From Pythium myriotylum (lineage: Eukaryota > Oomycota > Peronosporomycetes > Pythiales > Pythiaceae), in assembly GCA_023091665.1 (NCBI GenBank), contig JALJCQ010000031.1, positions 248,001 through 312,000 on the forward strand: DNA of 64,000 nt, written 5' to 3'. Position 1 is the first letter of the stretch. The number at the start of each line of letters is the position of its first letter. The notes under the pieces were generated by a model. The model had not been told where the DNA came from, searched no databases, and saw nothing but the letters and a program-made list of their open reading frames with translations. This document shows positions 40,670 through 50,347 of the stretch, one piece after another. Both the position numbers and the translations under genes were made by a program.

Positions 40670-41767
40670 TTAGAGCTTCGTCGTTTGCGTCGGGGCCGGC
40701 GTCTTAATGTTCATGTCAGCGAAGGTGAAGTTCTGGTTCGCCAGACCACCCGAGTTGGTCCAGAACATGGACGGCTTGACGTCGCGCGAGGCGCTCGCGT
40801 TGATACCGATCGAGATCCACGAGAAGACCCCCTCTTCGATGCTGTTGCCCAGAAGCGTGTACTCCAGCACGGGGTCAAAACCGGAGTCAGCCACTTCCTG
40901 GAGGAACTGGTCTTCCTTGTTGGTCGTGAGCGCCTGCTTGTTGGTGTTGTACGGCGCCACCTTGAGCACCTCGCGCGAGAGCTCCTCGTCGAAGTACACT
41001 TGGCCAACGCTCGCGACGCCGGTGCCGCTGTACGTGTTGTTCTGCAGCACCTTACCGCCGTGCGAGACGAGGACGTGGAGGTGGTGGGCGCGACCAACGT
41101 AGTGGCCAGGGTACTTGGTGAGGAACTGGACGAGGCCGTCCTTGTCGGTCGGCGCCAAACCACGCATGAAGGTCGTGTTCGTGTTGGTCGAGTCGCTCGG
41201 GTTTCCGTTGTCCGAGCCAATGACGCCCGAGTACACGCCCGTGGAGTTGGCTCCCCAGAAGTCGACGAAGTAGTTGTTCACTGGCTTGCAGGTGTTGATG
41301 TCGATGAACTGTAGGAGAGCGTAGAGGTCGACGCCCTGTTGGTCCTCGCGGATGTCGTTGCGGATGTATTCGCCTCGGATGTAGTACGGACCCTGCGTGA
41401 CATCGGGCAGCAAGACGCACTTGGGAGTGGAACCGAAGAGTGCGACCTTCTCGTAGTTGTGTGGCGTGACGCACGAGAGCGCCGTCTTGTGCTTCTTGCT
41501 GGTGATGTCAGCGAGCGAGAGGCGGCGGCGCTGCTCGTGGATCGACTGAATGGCGTCGAGACGACGAGCTGCCGTGCGCTCCTGGAGCTCGCGGAAGTGG
41601 GGCTGGTTGGCACAGGCAGCAAGCGAACGGTGGGCGGTGGCGTGGAACTGCTTCTGGGCTTCGATCTCCGCGAGCGAGCGCTCGTGGTTTCCACCAGGGT
41701 GGGCGAGCGTGGTGGTGCCGGCGATGGCGAGGATGGCGGTGGCGAAGATGGAGGCGAGCTGGACCAT
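40670..41767 (-). CDS. Secreted intradiol dioxygenase, copy 10
   Basis: 365 residues, differing from copies 7, 8 and 11 by one visible replacement (NYEKVAL for NYDKVAL), with several silent changes clustered around 41405-41515. That cluster, in an otherwise near-identical gene, looks like a short gene-conversion tract from another copy. It is divergent from copy 11 across LPMO-2 and convergent with copy 9. Confidence 0.9.
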   Translation of the reverse strand: MVQLASIFATAILAIAGTTTLAHPGGNHERSLAEIEAQKQFHATAHRSLAACANQPHFRELQERTAARRLDAIQSIHEQRRRLSLADITSKKHKTALSCVTPHNYEKVALFGSTPKCVLLPDVTQGPYYIRGEYIRNDIREDQQGVDLYALLQFIDINTCKPVNNYFVDFWGANSTGVYSGVIGSDNGNPSDSTNTNTTFMRGLAPTDKDGLVQFLTKYPGHYVGRAHHLHVLVSHGGKVLQNNTYSGTGVASVGQVYFDEELSREVLKVAPYNTNKQALTTNKEDQFLQEVADSGFDPVLEYTLLGNSIEEGVFSWISIGINASASRDVKPSMFWTNSGGLANQNFTFADMNIKTPAPTQTTKL

Positions 41768-41816
41768 CGGGGCGGTTGTGGTAGACGGTGTTGTTCTTGA
41801 GGTGTGTTGCTGGTGA

Positions 41817-41832
41817 GCAAATCGCAGAGTGA
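41817..41832 (-). promoter_or_regulatory. INR/FPR-like core promoter of IDO copy 10
   Basis: On the minus strand, TCACTCT-GC-GATTTGC: the initiator is exact and the flanking element has G for A/C at its first position. 50 nt before the ATG. Confidence 0.6.
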
Positions 41833-41872
41833 GGCTATTGGGTTTGGTCGCGCGGGTGGACCGCCGAGATGG

Positions 41873-43109
41873 GCCCGACTACGGTGGCAAGAATGAATTC
41901 CCAACATAGAATTCGTAGGAAGCTGAGACAGTATTCAATCAATTCTACTAGTGGGCGCAGCGCGAGCCAGAGCTGGGGGGATTAATATTTTCTCGCACCT
42001 AGTTCTCTATCATCTCCGACTGATGAGTTAGATTACTCTCTCCGAGAAACTGTATCTTCGGGATTACAACCACCGGGATGTCCAACGTAAGACGAGGCAG
42101 ACGCCTTAGTCGACAGTTGAAGCGGCTCGGACTCATCACCCAGATTGTAAAACCCCAAGATCGATAAAAAAGCCATTTGTTGCCAATTTGATGATGATTT
42201 CTTCCTTCATGGCGTGGCTCTCTGTGTTGACGTTCAGTTTCGAGTCTGGGTCCACGGGAGGGGCCCTCATCTAGGTAATGGGACCACCAGAACTCGGGGA
42301 ATTAATCATAACTGGCCAAGTATTCATGCAGCCAAAGTGGTCCTTAAAGCCATCTTCAACCACCGCGAAGACCCCAAAGCAAACAACATATGAAGGCAAT
42401 ACCTCGATATAATCGTATCGACTCCGACTGTAAAACAATTTAACAGGTAACAGTTGCAGTAAAGAAGTAGGCCTTTTATTTGGGTTCACTCGTTGCGAGT
42501 TGCCATCTTGCTTCCGTCGAGGTTGCCCTAACGTGATGATTGCATTTTCTTCGTGGGATGGAAATTACCTCTTGACTAAACTTAGGAGTGGTTAGTGGGT
42601 GCTAGGACCTGTCTTAGTGGTATTCCACAACTGTAATGGACAGAGCGATCCACAGACCAGTAAAGATTACTTTTCAAGAATGCCGCATCCTTGACATAAG
42701 CAGCATCGAGCGGCAAAATGATGTGCTGACCAAAGCAAAGCAAACCAATAAAATCTCATGAAACTCGTTGTCATCGGTAAGGAGGTCACTGGTGTGTGAT
42801 CACTGTTTTTTTTCTCATCAGATTTATGATTGCTCCCTAGTGTACACATCCATTTTTGGAGACCGTGATCCATTCCAGACGTTGGTGGTCTGGTGGGTCC
42901 ACCATGTTAAACTTCACTGGCGTCACGAGCATCATGAGATGGCGATACCAGGTCGGATTGTCTCGTCTCCAGGAGTGTCAAAATTCGCAACGCGATCAGG
43001 CTAATGTGCTTTTAGGGTGGTCCACCAACATGATGCGAACAAGACGAAAGCAGAAGAAATATTCTGGGACAATGTCCGTCCCGATATGTTGTGCAGCACT
43101 ACTAGCTTC
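41873..43109. other. Intergenic between IDO copy 10 and LPMO-2
   Basis: No gene. Diverged direct counterpart of 27739-28978, with shared strings such as GTAATGGGACCACCAGAACT and CTAACGTGATGATTGCATT. Confidence 0.5.
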
Positions 43110-43904
43110 CTACGCAAAACGGCGGTTGGTGTCCTGCCAGCTCGCTGCCTCTATGCTTTCTGACTCGCCTGCCGTGACTTCGACGTCGAAGCAGCTACTG
43201 TACGCTGCACCGCCGTACTGGCCACCTACCGTGACAATCTCACGCCTGTCGTTCTTCTCATCCCAGAACTTCCACATCCACACGATCGCATAAATTCCAG
43301 GCTCAGTGCCTTGTGGCATCGCAAACTCGCCCACGCATGGAAAATCGTCGCCTGCACGACCTGAGCGCTCGCGTGTCGTCTTGTTGGCGAACGTCTGGCC
43401 GCAGACACCGTCGTCAAAGTCGTGGCGCGTGCCGTCCAGCAGCGCGTCATCGGTGAGCTCGCTCGTGAACTGCAGCTCGGTGCCAGCGCGGCGCGTCCAG
43501 TAGAGTCCGTAGTGGGTGCCGCGCGCAGCCTTGTCGACAGCCACATGGCCGTTCGGCATGTAAGCGAAGAAAATACGCTGGCCTGGCGCCACGACAATAC
43601 GCTTGTGAAAGCCACTGCCTGCGTTGTCAGCAGTCGCACCAGGCTTGCACACCCGTACGCCCTGATGGGAGTAGTCGTCCTTGAGGATCTTCACCATGAG
43701 ATGTTCATCGTGGATGCCGACACCACGACCGCGGTAGTTGCGCTGGTACCCACGACAAAGCCCCGCGGCGTGCTGACCTCCATAGATAAAGGCGGCCGCG
43801 CGGTCAAAGACGACAGAACGGTCGGTATCAAGGCACTCGACCCACGAGTGGGCGCTAGCGGTCGCGACGAGCAGAAGCAGACAAACGGGGAGATAGAGCA
43901 CCAT
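43110..43904 (-). CDS. Secreted LPMO-like (histidine-brace candidate) protein, LPMO-2
   Basis: 264 residues, collinear with LPMO-1, with few replacements over the first 245. The signal peptide is MVLYLPVCLLLLVATASA, again leaving His as the first mature residue (HSWVECLD). The NGHVAV His and the VWMWKFW strand are retained. Where LPMO-1 stops (EVTV), this copy continues for about 20 residues (TAGESESIEAASWQDTNRRFA); loss or gain of a stop explains the length difference. One Cys differs (VGEFAMP against VGECAIP), so a disulphide may be absent. Placement between divergent dioxygenases repeats the LPMO-1 context and suggests the cassette was duplicated as a unit. Confidence 0.62.
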   Translation of the reverse strand: MVLYLPVCLLLLVATASAHSWVECLDTDRSVVFDRAAAFIYGGQHAAGLCRGYQRNYRGRGVGIHDEHLMVKILKDDYSHQGVRVCKPGATADNAGSGFHKRIVVAPGQRIFFAYMPNGHVAVDKAARGTHYGLYWTRRAGTELQFTSELTDDALLDGTRHDFDDGVCGQTFANKTTRERSGRAGDDFPCVGEFAMPQGTEPGIYAIVWMWKFWDEKNDRREIVTVGGQYGGAAYSSCFDVEVTAGESESIEAASWQDTNRRFA

Positions 43905-45219
43905 GCTGCGGAGTCAAATCGCGAGAATGAGAGCAAAGAATGAGGCGAGGAAAGAGATGTCCCCGGCTTCTTAGTTTGGAAATGAGTTGGCGCCAAAGTT
44001 GTGGACCACACCATACCATGAATCGATTATTTAGCTTAGTCTAAGCGTTTTATATTTCGTAATATTACCGCGAAATGTTTTTTCTCTATGAAATATTTCC
44101 AGCACCAGCTGACTTTGTAAGACAGTCTGGTTTGAACGAGGCGAGAGCCACGGGACAGAAGAAGGTTCGTGTCGCACGCCCAGGAGAAGCAGACCAATTG
44201 TACCTTCAGAGGTTGAGTTCCGCTCTTCGACAGACGAACCACCGACAACGTCTGGTGAACGCTCAGGCATCGAATGGACTAAACGATATCAAATTATGGA
44301 AAAATTGTGGCGGATGTAATCGTTCCGTGCAATTACATTGTACACCATACCTCAGAGTTTCAAAGCATGAGCGCATTTCTCGAATCTTTCAACTTTTTGA
44401 TTTGCATCACTAGATTGCATCGGGTATCAATACGTCAACACGCGGAGCAGACTCCACGTGTTTACTTATGGGGCTAGCCTACCCACTCTTGGTGCCTCAT
44501 GTTTGGTCACGCCATGGCCGCCGTGGGCCTACGAAATTCGCGTCATCGGTGCTGCATGCGGACATGATGTAGGAAAGTTGCAACGCGAACGGAATCGACC
44601 GACAGAGTCTGTGCGATATGGGGAGATTCTGAGCAAACTCCGCGCTTGTGTAGTGCCTGGATGGTTTGCACGAATTCACTTGCTGACTCCAGCCTGAACA
44701 CGATGCGGTGCTGCTGTTAAATCAATCATCGACTTTTGGTGGTCCATTATGGTCCAAAGATAATGCTTCTTCTTCTTCTTCTTGAACGTTTGGTCCGTTG
44801 GTCTTCTCGTGTAGAAATCGATAGCAGGCGTATTGGTCCAGCGAACATCGGCTACGAGCCTCGAATCCGACCTGAACGTCAACACACAGAGCCACATGAG
44901 CCAGAAAGAAATCGTCATCAACATTGAGACGATTGCGATTCTCCAGCAAATCTGAGAATTCGTGGCATTGATGATTAGTACAAACCAAGAATGACCGAAC
45001 TTATTAATAGTCGTGTGTTTCGTCTTCACCACGCACGACCCAACAAACAAGCCGTATTTTGTAGTCAAACGAAACAGAAAAGGGAGGGCACAATCACCCC
45101 GCAGTTTGGAGTAGAATGATCGCGGGTACATTTGATCAGCATGTCGACTATTGCCGCTGCTTCTTCCTATCGACTTGGAGCTGCGATCTTGACCGCCAAA
45201 GTCGGGCCAAGGAGGAAGA
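43905..45219. other. Intergenic between LPMO-2 and IDO copy 11
   Basis: The LPMO-2 leader has CTCATTCTCGCGATTTGAC on the minus strand near 43914-43933, INR/FPR-like. At 44676-45131 a 151-residue minus-strand frame contains a hydrophobic segment (ICWRIAIVSMLMTISFWLMW) that is decayed in the counterpart at 30.5 kb; no function is assigned. A (TTC)n run is at 44767-44780. Confidence 0.5.
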
Positions 45220-45259
45220 CCATCTCAGCGGTCCACCCGCGCGACCAAACCCAATAGCC

Positions 45260-45275
45260 TCACTCTGCGATTTGC
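45260..45275 (+). promoter_or_regulatory. INR/FPR-like core promoter of IDO copy 11
   Basis: TCACTCT-GC-GATTTGC, mirror of the copy-10 promoter. Confidence 0.6.
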
Positions 45276-45324
45276 TCACCAGCAACACACCTCAAGAACA
45301 ACACCGTCTACCACAACCGCCCCG

Positions 45325-46422
45325 ATGGTCCAGCTCGCCTCCATCTTCGCCACCGCCATCCTCGCCATCGCCGGCACCACCACGCTCGCCCACCCTGGTG
45401 GAAACCACGAGCGCTCGCTCGCGGAGATCGAAGCCCAGAAGCAGTTCCACGCCACCGCCCACCGTTCGCTTGCTGCCTGTGCCAACCAGCCCCACTTCCG
45501 CGAGCTCCAGGAGCGCACGGCAGCTCGTCGTCTCGACGCCATTCAGTCGATCCACGAGCAGCGCCGCCGCCTCTCGCTCGCTGACATCACCAGCAAGAAG
45601 CACAAGACGGCGCTCTCGTGCGTCACGCCACACAACTACGACAAGGTCGCGCTCTTCGGCTCGACTCCCAAGTGCGTCTTGCTCCCTGATGTCACGCAGG
45701 GTCCGTACTACATCCGAGGCGAATACATCCGCAACGACATCCGCGAGGACCAACAGGGCGTCGACCTCTACGCTCTCCTACAGTTCATCGACATCAACAC
45801 CTGCAAGCCAGTGAACAACTACTTCGTCGACTTCTGGGGAGCCAACTCCACGGGCGTGTACTCCGGCGTCATTGGCTCGGACAACGGAAACCCGAGCGAC
45901 TCGACCAACACGAACACGACCTTCATGCGTGGTTTGGCGCCGACCGACAAGGACGGCCTCGTCCAGTTCCTCACCAAGTACCCTGGCCACTACGTTGGTC
46001 GCGCCCACCACCTCCACGTCCTCGTCTCGCACGGCGGTAAGGTGCTGCAGAACAACACGTACAGCGGCACCGGCGTCGCGAGCGTTGGCCAAGTGTACTT
46101 CGACGAGGAGCTCTCGCGCGAGGTGCTCAAGGTGGCGCCGTACAACACCAACAAGCAGGCGCTCACGACCAACAAGGAAGACCAGTTCCTCCAGGAAGTG
46201 GCTGACTCCGGTTTTGACCCCGTGCTGGAGTACACGCTTCTGGGCAACAGCATCGAAGAGGGGGTCTTCTCGTGGATCTCGATCGGTATCAACGCGAGCG
46301 CCTCGCGCGACGTCAAGCCGTCCATGTTCTGGACCAACTCGGGTGGTCTGGCGAACCAGAACTTCACCTTCGCTGACATGAACATTAAGACGCCGGCCCC
46401 GACGCAAACGACGAAGCTCTAA
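45325..46422 (+). CDS. Secreted intradiol dioxygenase, copy 11
   Basis: 365 residues, with a protein identical by eye to copies 7 and 8. It was originally convergent with copy 12; the Ngaro-type retrotransposon now separates them by over 6 kb. The 3' flank to 46538 is shared with copies 7, 8 and 10, and the rest of the intergenic region is a diverged paralogue of 39.78-40.55 kb. Confidence 0.9.
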   Translation: MVQLASIFATAILAIAGTTTLAHPGGNHERSLAEIEAQKQFHATAHRSLAACANQPHFRELQERTAARRLDAIQSIHEQRRRLSLADITSKKHKTALSCVTPHNYDKVALFGSTPKCVLLPDVTQGPYYIRGEYIRNDIREDQQGVDLYALLQFIDINTCKPVNNYFVDFWGANSTGVYSGVIGSDNGNPSDSTNTNTTFMRGLAPTDKDGLVQFLTKYPGHYVGRAHHLHVLVSHGGKVLQNNTYSGTGVASVGQVYFDEELSREVLKVAPYNTNKQALTTNKEDQFLQEVADSGFDPVLEYTLLGNSIEEGVFSWISIGINASASRDVKPSMFWTNSGGLANQNFTFADMNIKTPAPTQTTKL

Positions 46423-46538
46423 AGCGCAGATGAGTGTTTTTGGCTGTTTGGTGAGCCTGCGGTCGGCGGCGGTTCGCGATTGCACCAGACATTGCGACTG
46501 GAAGTGCTGTCGATAGATCGGATTTGTTGACCGACGAT

Positions 46539-46989
46539 GTAAGCTTCATCTGGTCGTGAATCTTTTTTTTTTTTTCATTTTGAGAAAACACCCATCCCAA
46601 TGGTCAATATATAAACGATTGCCTTGACAAATGTCTCTCAAGTAATTTAAGTAATCGACTACAGGGTATTCCAAGCAGGGGCCAGGATGAGTGCAAGTGA
46701 CTTCACTGCAACAAGCCTCACGTGGTAAAATGAGTCACACTGCTGACCCATGACCTTGGATATGCACTTAGCACCTAGTAACAATTTACCACGCTCACTC
46801 CAATCTATTTGTCGCTACTTTTGACGTTAGCAATCTGTGGGTTCTGTCTTTGGAGGTTGAAGAAAGGTCGCTCTGTATCACAATCTGAACGATCTCATAA
46901 ACTACCATGCCTCTCTGTGCTTTGATCTGTGACAACACTCGTGAAGGGTGATAATTGCATATGTGATGAAAGAATCTTAAAGTTCGTCA
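46539..46989. other. Intergenic up to the Ngaro-type insertion
   Basis: No gene. Diverged paralogue of 32330-32815, with a T12 run at 46563-46575. It ends in AAAGTTCGTCAT, the left insertion flank. Confidence 0.6.
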
Positions 46990-47095
46990 TTTCCTCCAGC
47001 TTGTGTGCTCGGCATGGGGGCCACGCTCGCCAGCGAGCGGGATGAGAGTGTATTGATCTGTCGACGGCCTCAGCAGGAGAGCTGAGGCTGCCCCC
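46990..47095 (-). repeat. Split direct repeat B2
   Basis: 106 bp starting TTTCCTCCAGCTTGTGTGCT, repeated at 47241 with no visible mismatch. Confidence 0.9.
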
Positions 47096-47112
47096 CGGGA
47101 GTGGAGTGGTGG

Positions 47113-47240
47113 GTTACGCTGCCAATCGAAAAGTGGCCTGTTCTATCAGTCCTACGCTTGGTGATTGGGTCCTTGGGAGCCACACATCCCGCCTTCGGAA
47201 AACAAGCTTTCCAAACGTAATTACGTCCGGAAACCTGACC
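47113..47240 (-). repeat. Split direct repeat A2
   Basis: 128 bp from GTTACGCTGCC to AAACCTGACC, matching A1 at 52277-52403 apart from one G (GATTGGGTCC against GATTGGTCC). Confidence 0.9.
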
Positions 47241-47346
47241 TTTCCTCCAGCTTGTGTGCTCGGCATGGGGGCCACGCTCGCCAGCGAGCGGGATGAGAGT
47301 GTATTGATCTGTCGACGGCCTCAGCAGGAGAGCTGAGGCTGCCCCC
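47241..47346 (-). repeat. Split direct repeat B1
   Basis: Copy of B2 directly adjoining A2. The tyrosine recombinase stop lies just inside it. Confidence 0.9.
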
Positions 47347-48421
47347 ACGAAGGCTTGCCTTCCGTCGACGATCTTTTGCTCCTACGCTTGGCTGCGTGCG
47401 TGACCATATCGGAGAGTTGCTTCATGTTTGTCGTTTCCATGCGGATGTAACGCTGAAAGCAATCACTTGTCCACCTTCCTTGCAGCTTGATGGTCGTGTC
47501 ATTGCATCCCGCCTCGAAGAGGGCGGTCGCACCGCCACTGCGTAGCGAGTGCGTCCCGTATCGGAATGGGTCCTCACCCACTCGGGCTGCTCCGCGCTTG
47601 ATGACTTGCTCAACTTCACTGGCTCGAATCGCCTCGCCGTCAAGCGAGCAGAACGGCGCGCCACCTGGTGCGCCGCTCCCTTCGTGTGCAAGTGCGAGGG
47701 CTGCTCGTACAGGGCACAGCCACTTGATGCTGGTTCTAGTCAGTGAGCGGGTCGTTGACGTGCCGAACTGGTCGGTCTTGCTCCCACGGAACCTGATCAC
47801 GACTTGCTGGACTTGTTCTCGGTCATCGCACGCCAGACCGTGTTTGTCAAGTAGCTGCACGTCTTGGCGCTGGATGACAAACCACGCGAGTTTGCCGGCC
47901 ACGCTCAGGTACTCGGAGCGCCGGAGGAGGAAGCAAAAGCCCAAGACCGTAGCCCCCCATAGCACGCGGTCGCGGGGTTGGGCGAAGTCGAGCTCCCGGC
48001 GGATTTCGTACAGGATGGCTGTGGTGATAGGGGCTCGCGGGGACGGGGCGGGTGACAACCGGCGCATCCCGAGCAGAGCGAGGCGGTGGGCGTCGGAGAT
48101 TTGAACGCCGTAACCGTAGCGGAGCCGATGATGCCATGCGAGATGGCTACACTTGGACAAAACGGTAGTGGGGCTGTTGTGGACGGACGTGACGTGACCT
48201 GCCCAACAGGCGACGGCGAAGATCGCGATCTCGAACGAGTGGGCTTCTGCGTCGCGAGGTAGCTGGACGGGGGCTCCGATGCGACGTCGCCACGCGCACC
48301 ACTGACTCCACGTGCGGTCATACAAGGCGAGGGAGCTTGGCGCCAATGATGCGGTCTGAAGCTCGAAGAGAAGTCGTTGTAGATCGTTCTGAACGCATCG
48401 GGAACTCGAACCTGTGTCCAT
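47321..48421 (-). CDS. Tyrosine recombinase of the Ngaro-type element
   Basis: 366 residues of the phage-integrase/tyrosine recombinase fold. The catalytic set is visible: Arg in CFLLRRSEYL (about 167-168), His and Arg in THSLRSGGAT (H291, R294), Trp in LQGRWTSD (W317) and the nucleophile Tyr in FQRYIRM (Y325). It is expected to join the circular DNA intermediate to the target. The N-terminal 130 residues would be the core-binding domain. The ATG at 48421 lies downstream of the RT-RNase H frame. A longer frame running over it (to 47905) is the overlapping RNase H frame, open by chance beyond its conserved part. Confidence 0.88.
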   Translation of the reverse strand: MDTGSSSRCVQNDLQRLLFELQTASLAPSSLALYDRTWSQWCAWRRRIGAPVQLPRDAEAHSFEIAIFAVACWAGHVTSVHNSPTTVLSKCSHLAWHHRLRYGYGVQISDAHRLALLGMRRLSPAPSPRAPITTAILYEIRRELDFAQPRDRVLWGATVLGFCFLLRRSEYLSVAGKLAWFVIQRQDVQLLDKHGLACDDREQVQQVVIRFRGSKTDQFGTSTTRSLTRTSIKWLCPVRAALALAHEGSGAPGGAPFCSLDGEAIRASEVEQVIKRGAARVGEDPFRYGTHSLRSGGATALFEAGCNDTTIKLQGRWTSDCFQRYIRMETTNMKQLSDMVTHAAKRRSKRSSTEGKPSWGQPQLSC

Positions 48422-48493
48422 CCAGCGACAGCGTTAGTAAACAAAGCCCTGGAGTCCGGATCACCCAACCGACTGCCCGCGTCGGCCACTAGG

Positions 48494-50302
48494 TTAATCG
48501 CGCCCGGCATGTGTGCCGACGACACGTGGATTTGGAGGGCGGCTTCGGCAAAAACCAATGCACCTGTTAAGCTCCTGTGCTTGTAGGTGATGGGCGGAGA
48601 GTTTGTTCGTCCGCGCCGCCGCGGTTGTGTTGTCTGTCCAGCAGCGTATGTGCGGCCACGAGACGGCGGATTTGTCACGCCAGAGCGGTCCCAAAAGCAG
48701 GCAGGAGAGAGCAATTGCAAAATGCTCGCGCACGTTGATATCGAACGCGCCCGAATGAGTGGTGACGGTGGCGCGCTCGTGTGCATTAAACCGAACGACG
48801 ATATAGCGTCGAGACGCCGGGTCGAGGACACTGAGACCTTCGTTACTCGCATCCATGTAGAAGTGCACATCGACGGGCGGATCATGAGTAAACAAGCGCG
48901 TGGGCACTCCGTGCAGCGCGCCACATTGTAGGATTCGTTCAAACCACCGCAGGTCGTCTCGTGCCCAGGTCGCTAGCGTGACGAGGCCGTAACGAGGGGC
49001 GCGGGCGCAGACACTGTGCAGACGTTGATAAAACGGTCGCGCGGCGCGAAGGCATGATGACACGTGCCGAAGACTGCCAAGTAGCCGTTGCAGCTGGACC
49101 GTGGGCACCTTGAGCGGCGAGCGGCACATCTCAACGACGCGTCGAAGGGCTTTCTCAATTTTTGTGGCTGGCATGGCCACCGTCCGGGACACGCTGTCCC
49201 AGTCGAGACCAAGGACGTGAGCGGTCGTGCTCCAAGTCGAGAACTTGGACTCGTTGATGGCCTTGGGCCCCAACACGGCAAGCATGGCCAGGCGCAAAAC
49301 ATCTTCCGCGATGCGGCATCGATCAGCTACGTCCACCTCAATGAGGACGTGGTCATCCACCCATTCGTATTGGAAGAACGGGGTGTCGTCGTCATCTCCT
49401 GGGGACATACTGGCCGGCGACTCGCGGCCAACGAGATACGAGATGGCACGACCAAAGACCCTGTACAGCGCCGGCGACCCAGTCCAACCAAAGGGTGCCG
49501 ACATGTCCACGACAAAAGACCCGTTGGCCGGCACGATACCACCCATCCAGTGGACGTCACCTGCGAATTGCCGGAGGTGCCGAAAGGCACCTTTTACATC
49601 TCCTTTCAGGAGTAAGATCGTCAAGCCTGGGTGTCGGTGGTGCAGATACTCAATGCGCTGGGCAAGCACAGCCACAGACTCGTAGGTGATCGGCGGCAAC
49701 GAGCACTGGAGTGTGAAGTCGTTCACACTGCTTCCTGCTGGATACGAGAGGTCGTGTATCAGACGAAAGGAGGCCGGCGTTTGGTCATCACTATGCTTGG
49801 GGACGACGCCGAACGGACTGACATGCACATCGAAGTGATCGAGGAGATCACGATCGAGAACCAGGTAGGTGCCGGACTTGACGCCTTCGAGGATACAGTC
49901 CGAGACCGCTGGGGCATGTCGGTCGGCTGAGCGGTGGTTGGCTGGACGTGCGGACTGTCTGGGACACGAACGCAGCCATCCAACCCGGAAGCCACTAGTC
50001 GCAATTGCGACCATGAGATCAACATGCTCATAATTACTCAGCAGGCGGCGATATGTGGAGGGCTCCAGGGCCTTGTTTGGGCGTGGGTCGTCAACCGTCT
50101 CACCGCGTACCAGCTGAACGACGGCAGGGAGCGACATCTTGCGTAAATGGACCAGATTAGAGAGAGCAAATTGAATTGAATCGGGGGCGCAAGGCGCGTT
50201 TACCAATCCTGCCTCCACCAGTGCGTGCAAGACGCGCTGATGGGCCGCGCGTACGGCGGCATCGAGACGTAGTTGGAGGACGGCCTGAACGCGGCCAGCC
50301 AA
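48494..50302 (-). CDS. Reverse transcriptase-RNase H of the Ngaro-type element
   Basis: This frame of about 600 codons carries reverse transcriptase motifs of the DIRS order: GDVKGAFRHL, SAPFGWTGSPALY and the catalytic EWVDDHVL. A connecting region and RNase H follow (FYMDASNEG, INVREHFAIA, CWTDNTTAA, QAQELNR). The conserved RNase H end (AHMPGAINLVADAGSRL) continues in another frame; the switch lies at a run of five A (48550-48554 on the plus strand). This is either a programmed frameshift, a recent inactivating indel or a sequencing error. The first codon of the open frame is TTG, so the true start is uncertain and expression through the upstream frame is possible. Confidence 0.85.
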   Translation of the reverse strand: MAGRVQAVLQLRLDAAVRAAHQRVLHALVEAGLVNAPCAPDSIQFALSNLVHLRKMSLPAVVQLVRGETVDDPRPNKALEPSTYRRLLSNYEHVDLMVAIATSGFRVGWLRSCPRQSARPANHRSADRHAPAVSDCILEGVKSGTYLVLDRDLLDHFDVHVSPFGVVPKHSDDQTPASFRLIHDLSYPAGSSVNDFTLQCSLPPITYESVAVLAQRIEYLHHRHPGLTILLLKGDVKGAFRHLRQFAGDVHWMGGIVPANGSFVVDMSAPFGWTGSPALYRVFGRAISYLVGRESPASMSPGDDDDTPFFQYEWVDDHVLIEVDVADRCRIAEDVLRLAMLAVLGPKAINESKFSTWSTTAHVLGLDWDSVSRTVAMPATKIEKALRRVVEMCRSPLKVPTVQLQRLLGSLRHVSSCLRAARPFYQRLHSVCARAPRYGLVTLATWARDDLRWFERILQCGALHGVPTRLFTHDPPVDVHFYMDASNEGLSVLDPASRRYIVVRFNAHERATVTTHSGAFDINVREHFAIALSCLLLGPLWRDKSAVSWPHIRCWTDNTTAAARTNKLSAHHLQAQELNRCIGFCRSRPPNPRVVGTHAGRD

Positions 50303-50347
50303 AACCGTGTACGCCGGTCTCTGTCGAGCCGGTCGCGGCTGTACTTG

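Larger units (their letters stand above)
39177..41767. repeat. Right arm of inverted repeat IR4 (convergent IDO pair)
   Basis: Mirror of 30982-33572 at sum 72749. It covers the last two thirds of copy 9, the convergent intergenic region and all of copy 10. It ends at the copy-10 ATG on one side and inside copy 9 on the other. Confidence 0.88.
40554..41872. repeat. Left arm of 1.32 kb inverted repeat (IR6)
   Basis: Mirror of 45220-46538 at sum 87092, with dioxygenase copy 10 inside. It has the same design as IR3 and a 3.35 kb spacer with the second LPMO-like gene. Confidence 0.92.
45220..46538. repeat. Right arm of 1.32 kb inverted repeat (IR6)
   Basis: Reverse complement of 40554-41872. It ends at GACCGACGATG, after which this side diverges (GTAAGCTTC). 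Confidence 0.92.

Noticed and set aside
47905..48942. 345-residue frame overlapping RNase H and recombinase as a separate gene
   Set aside because: Its first part is the shifted RNase H end and the rest is a shadow of the tyrosine recombinase.
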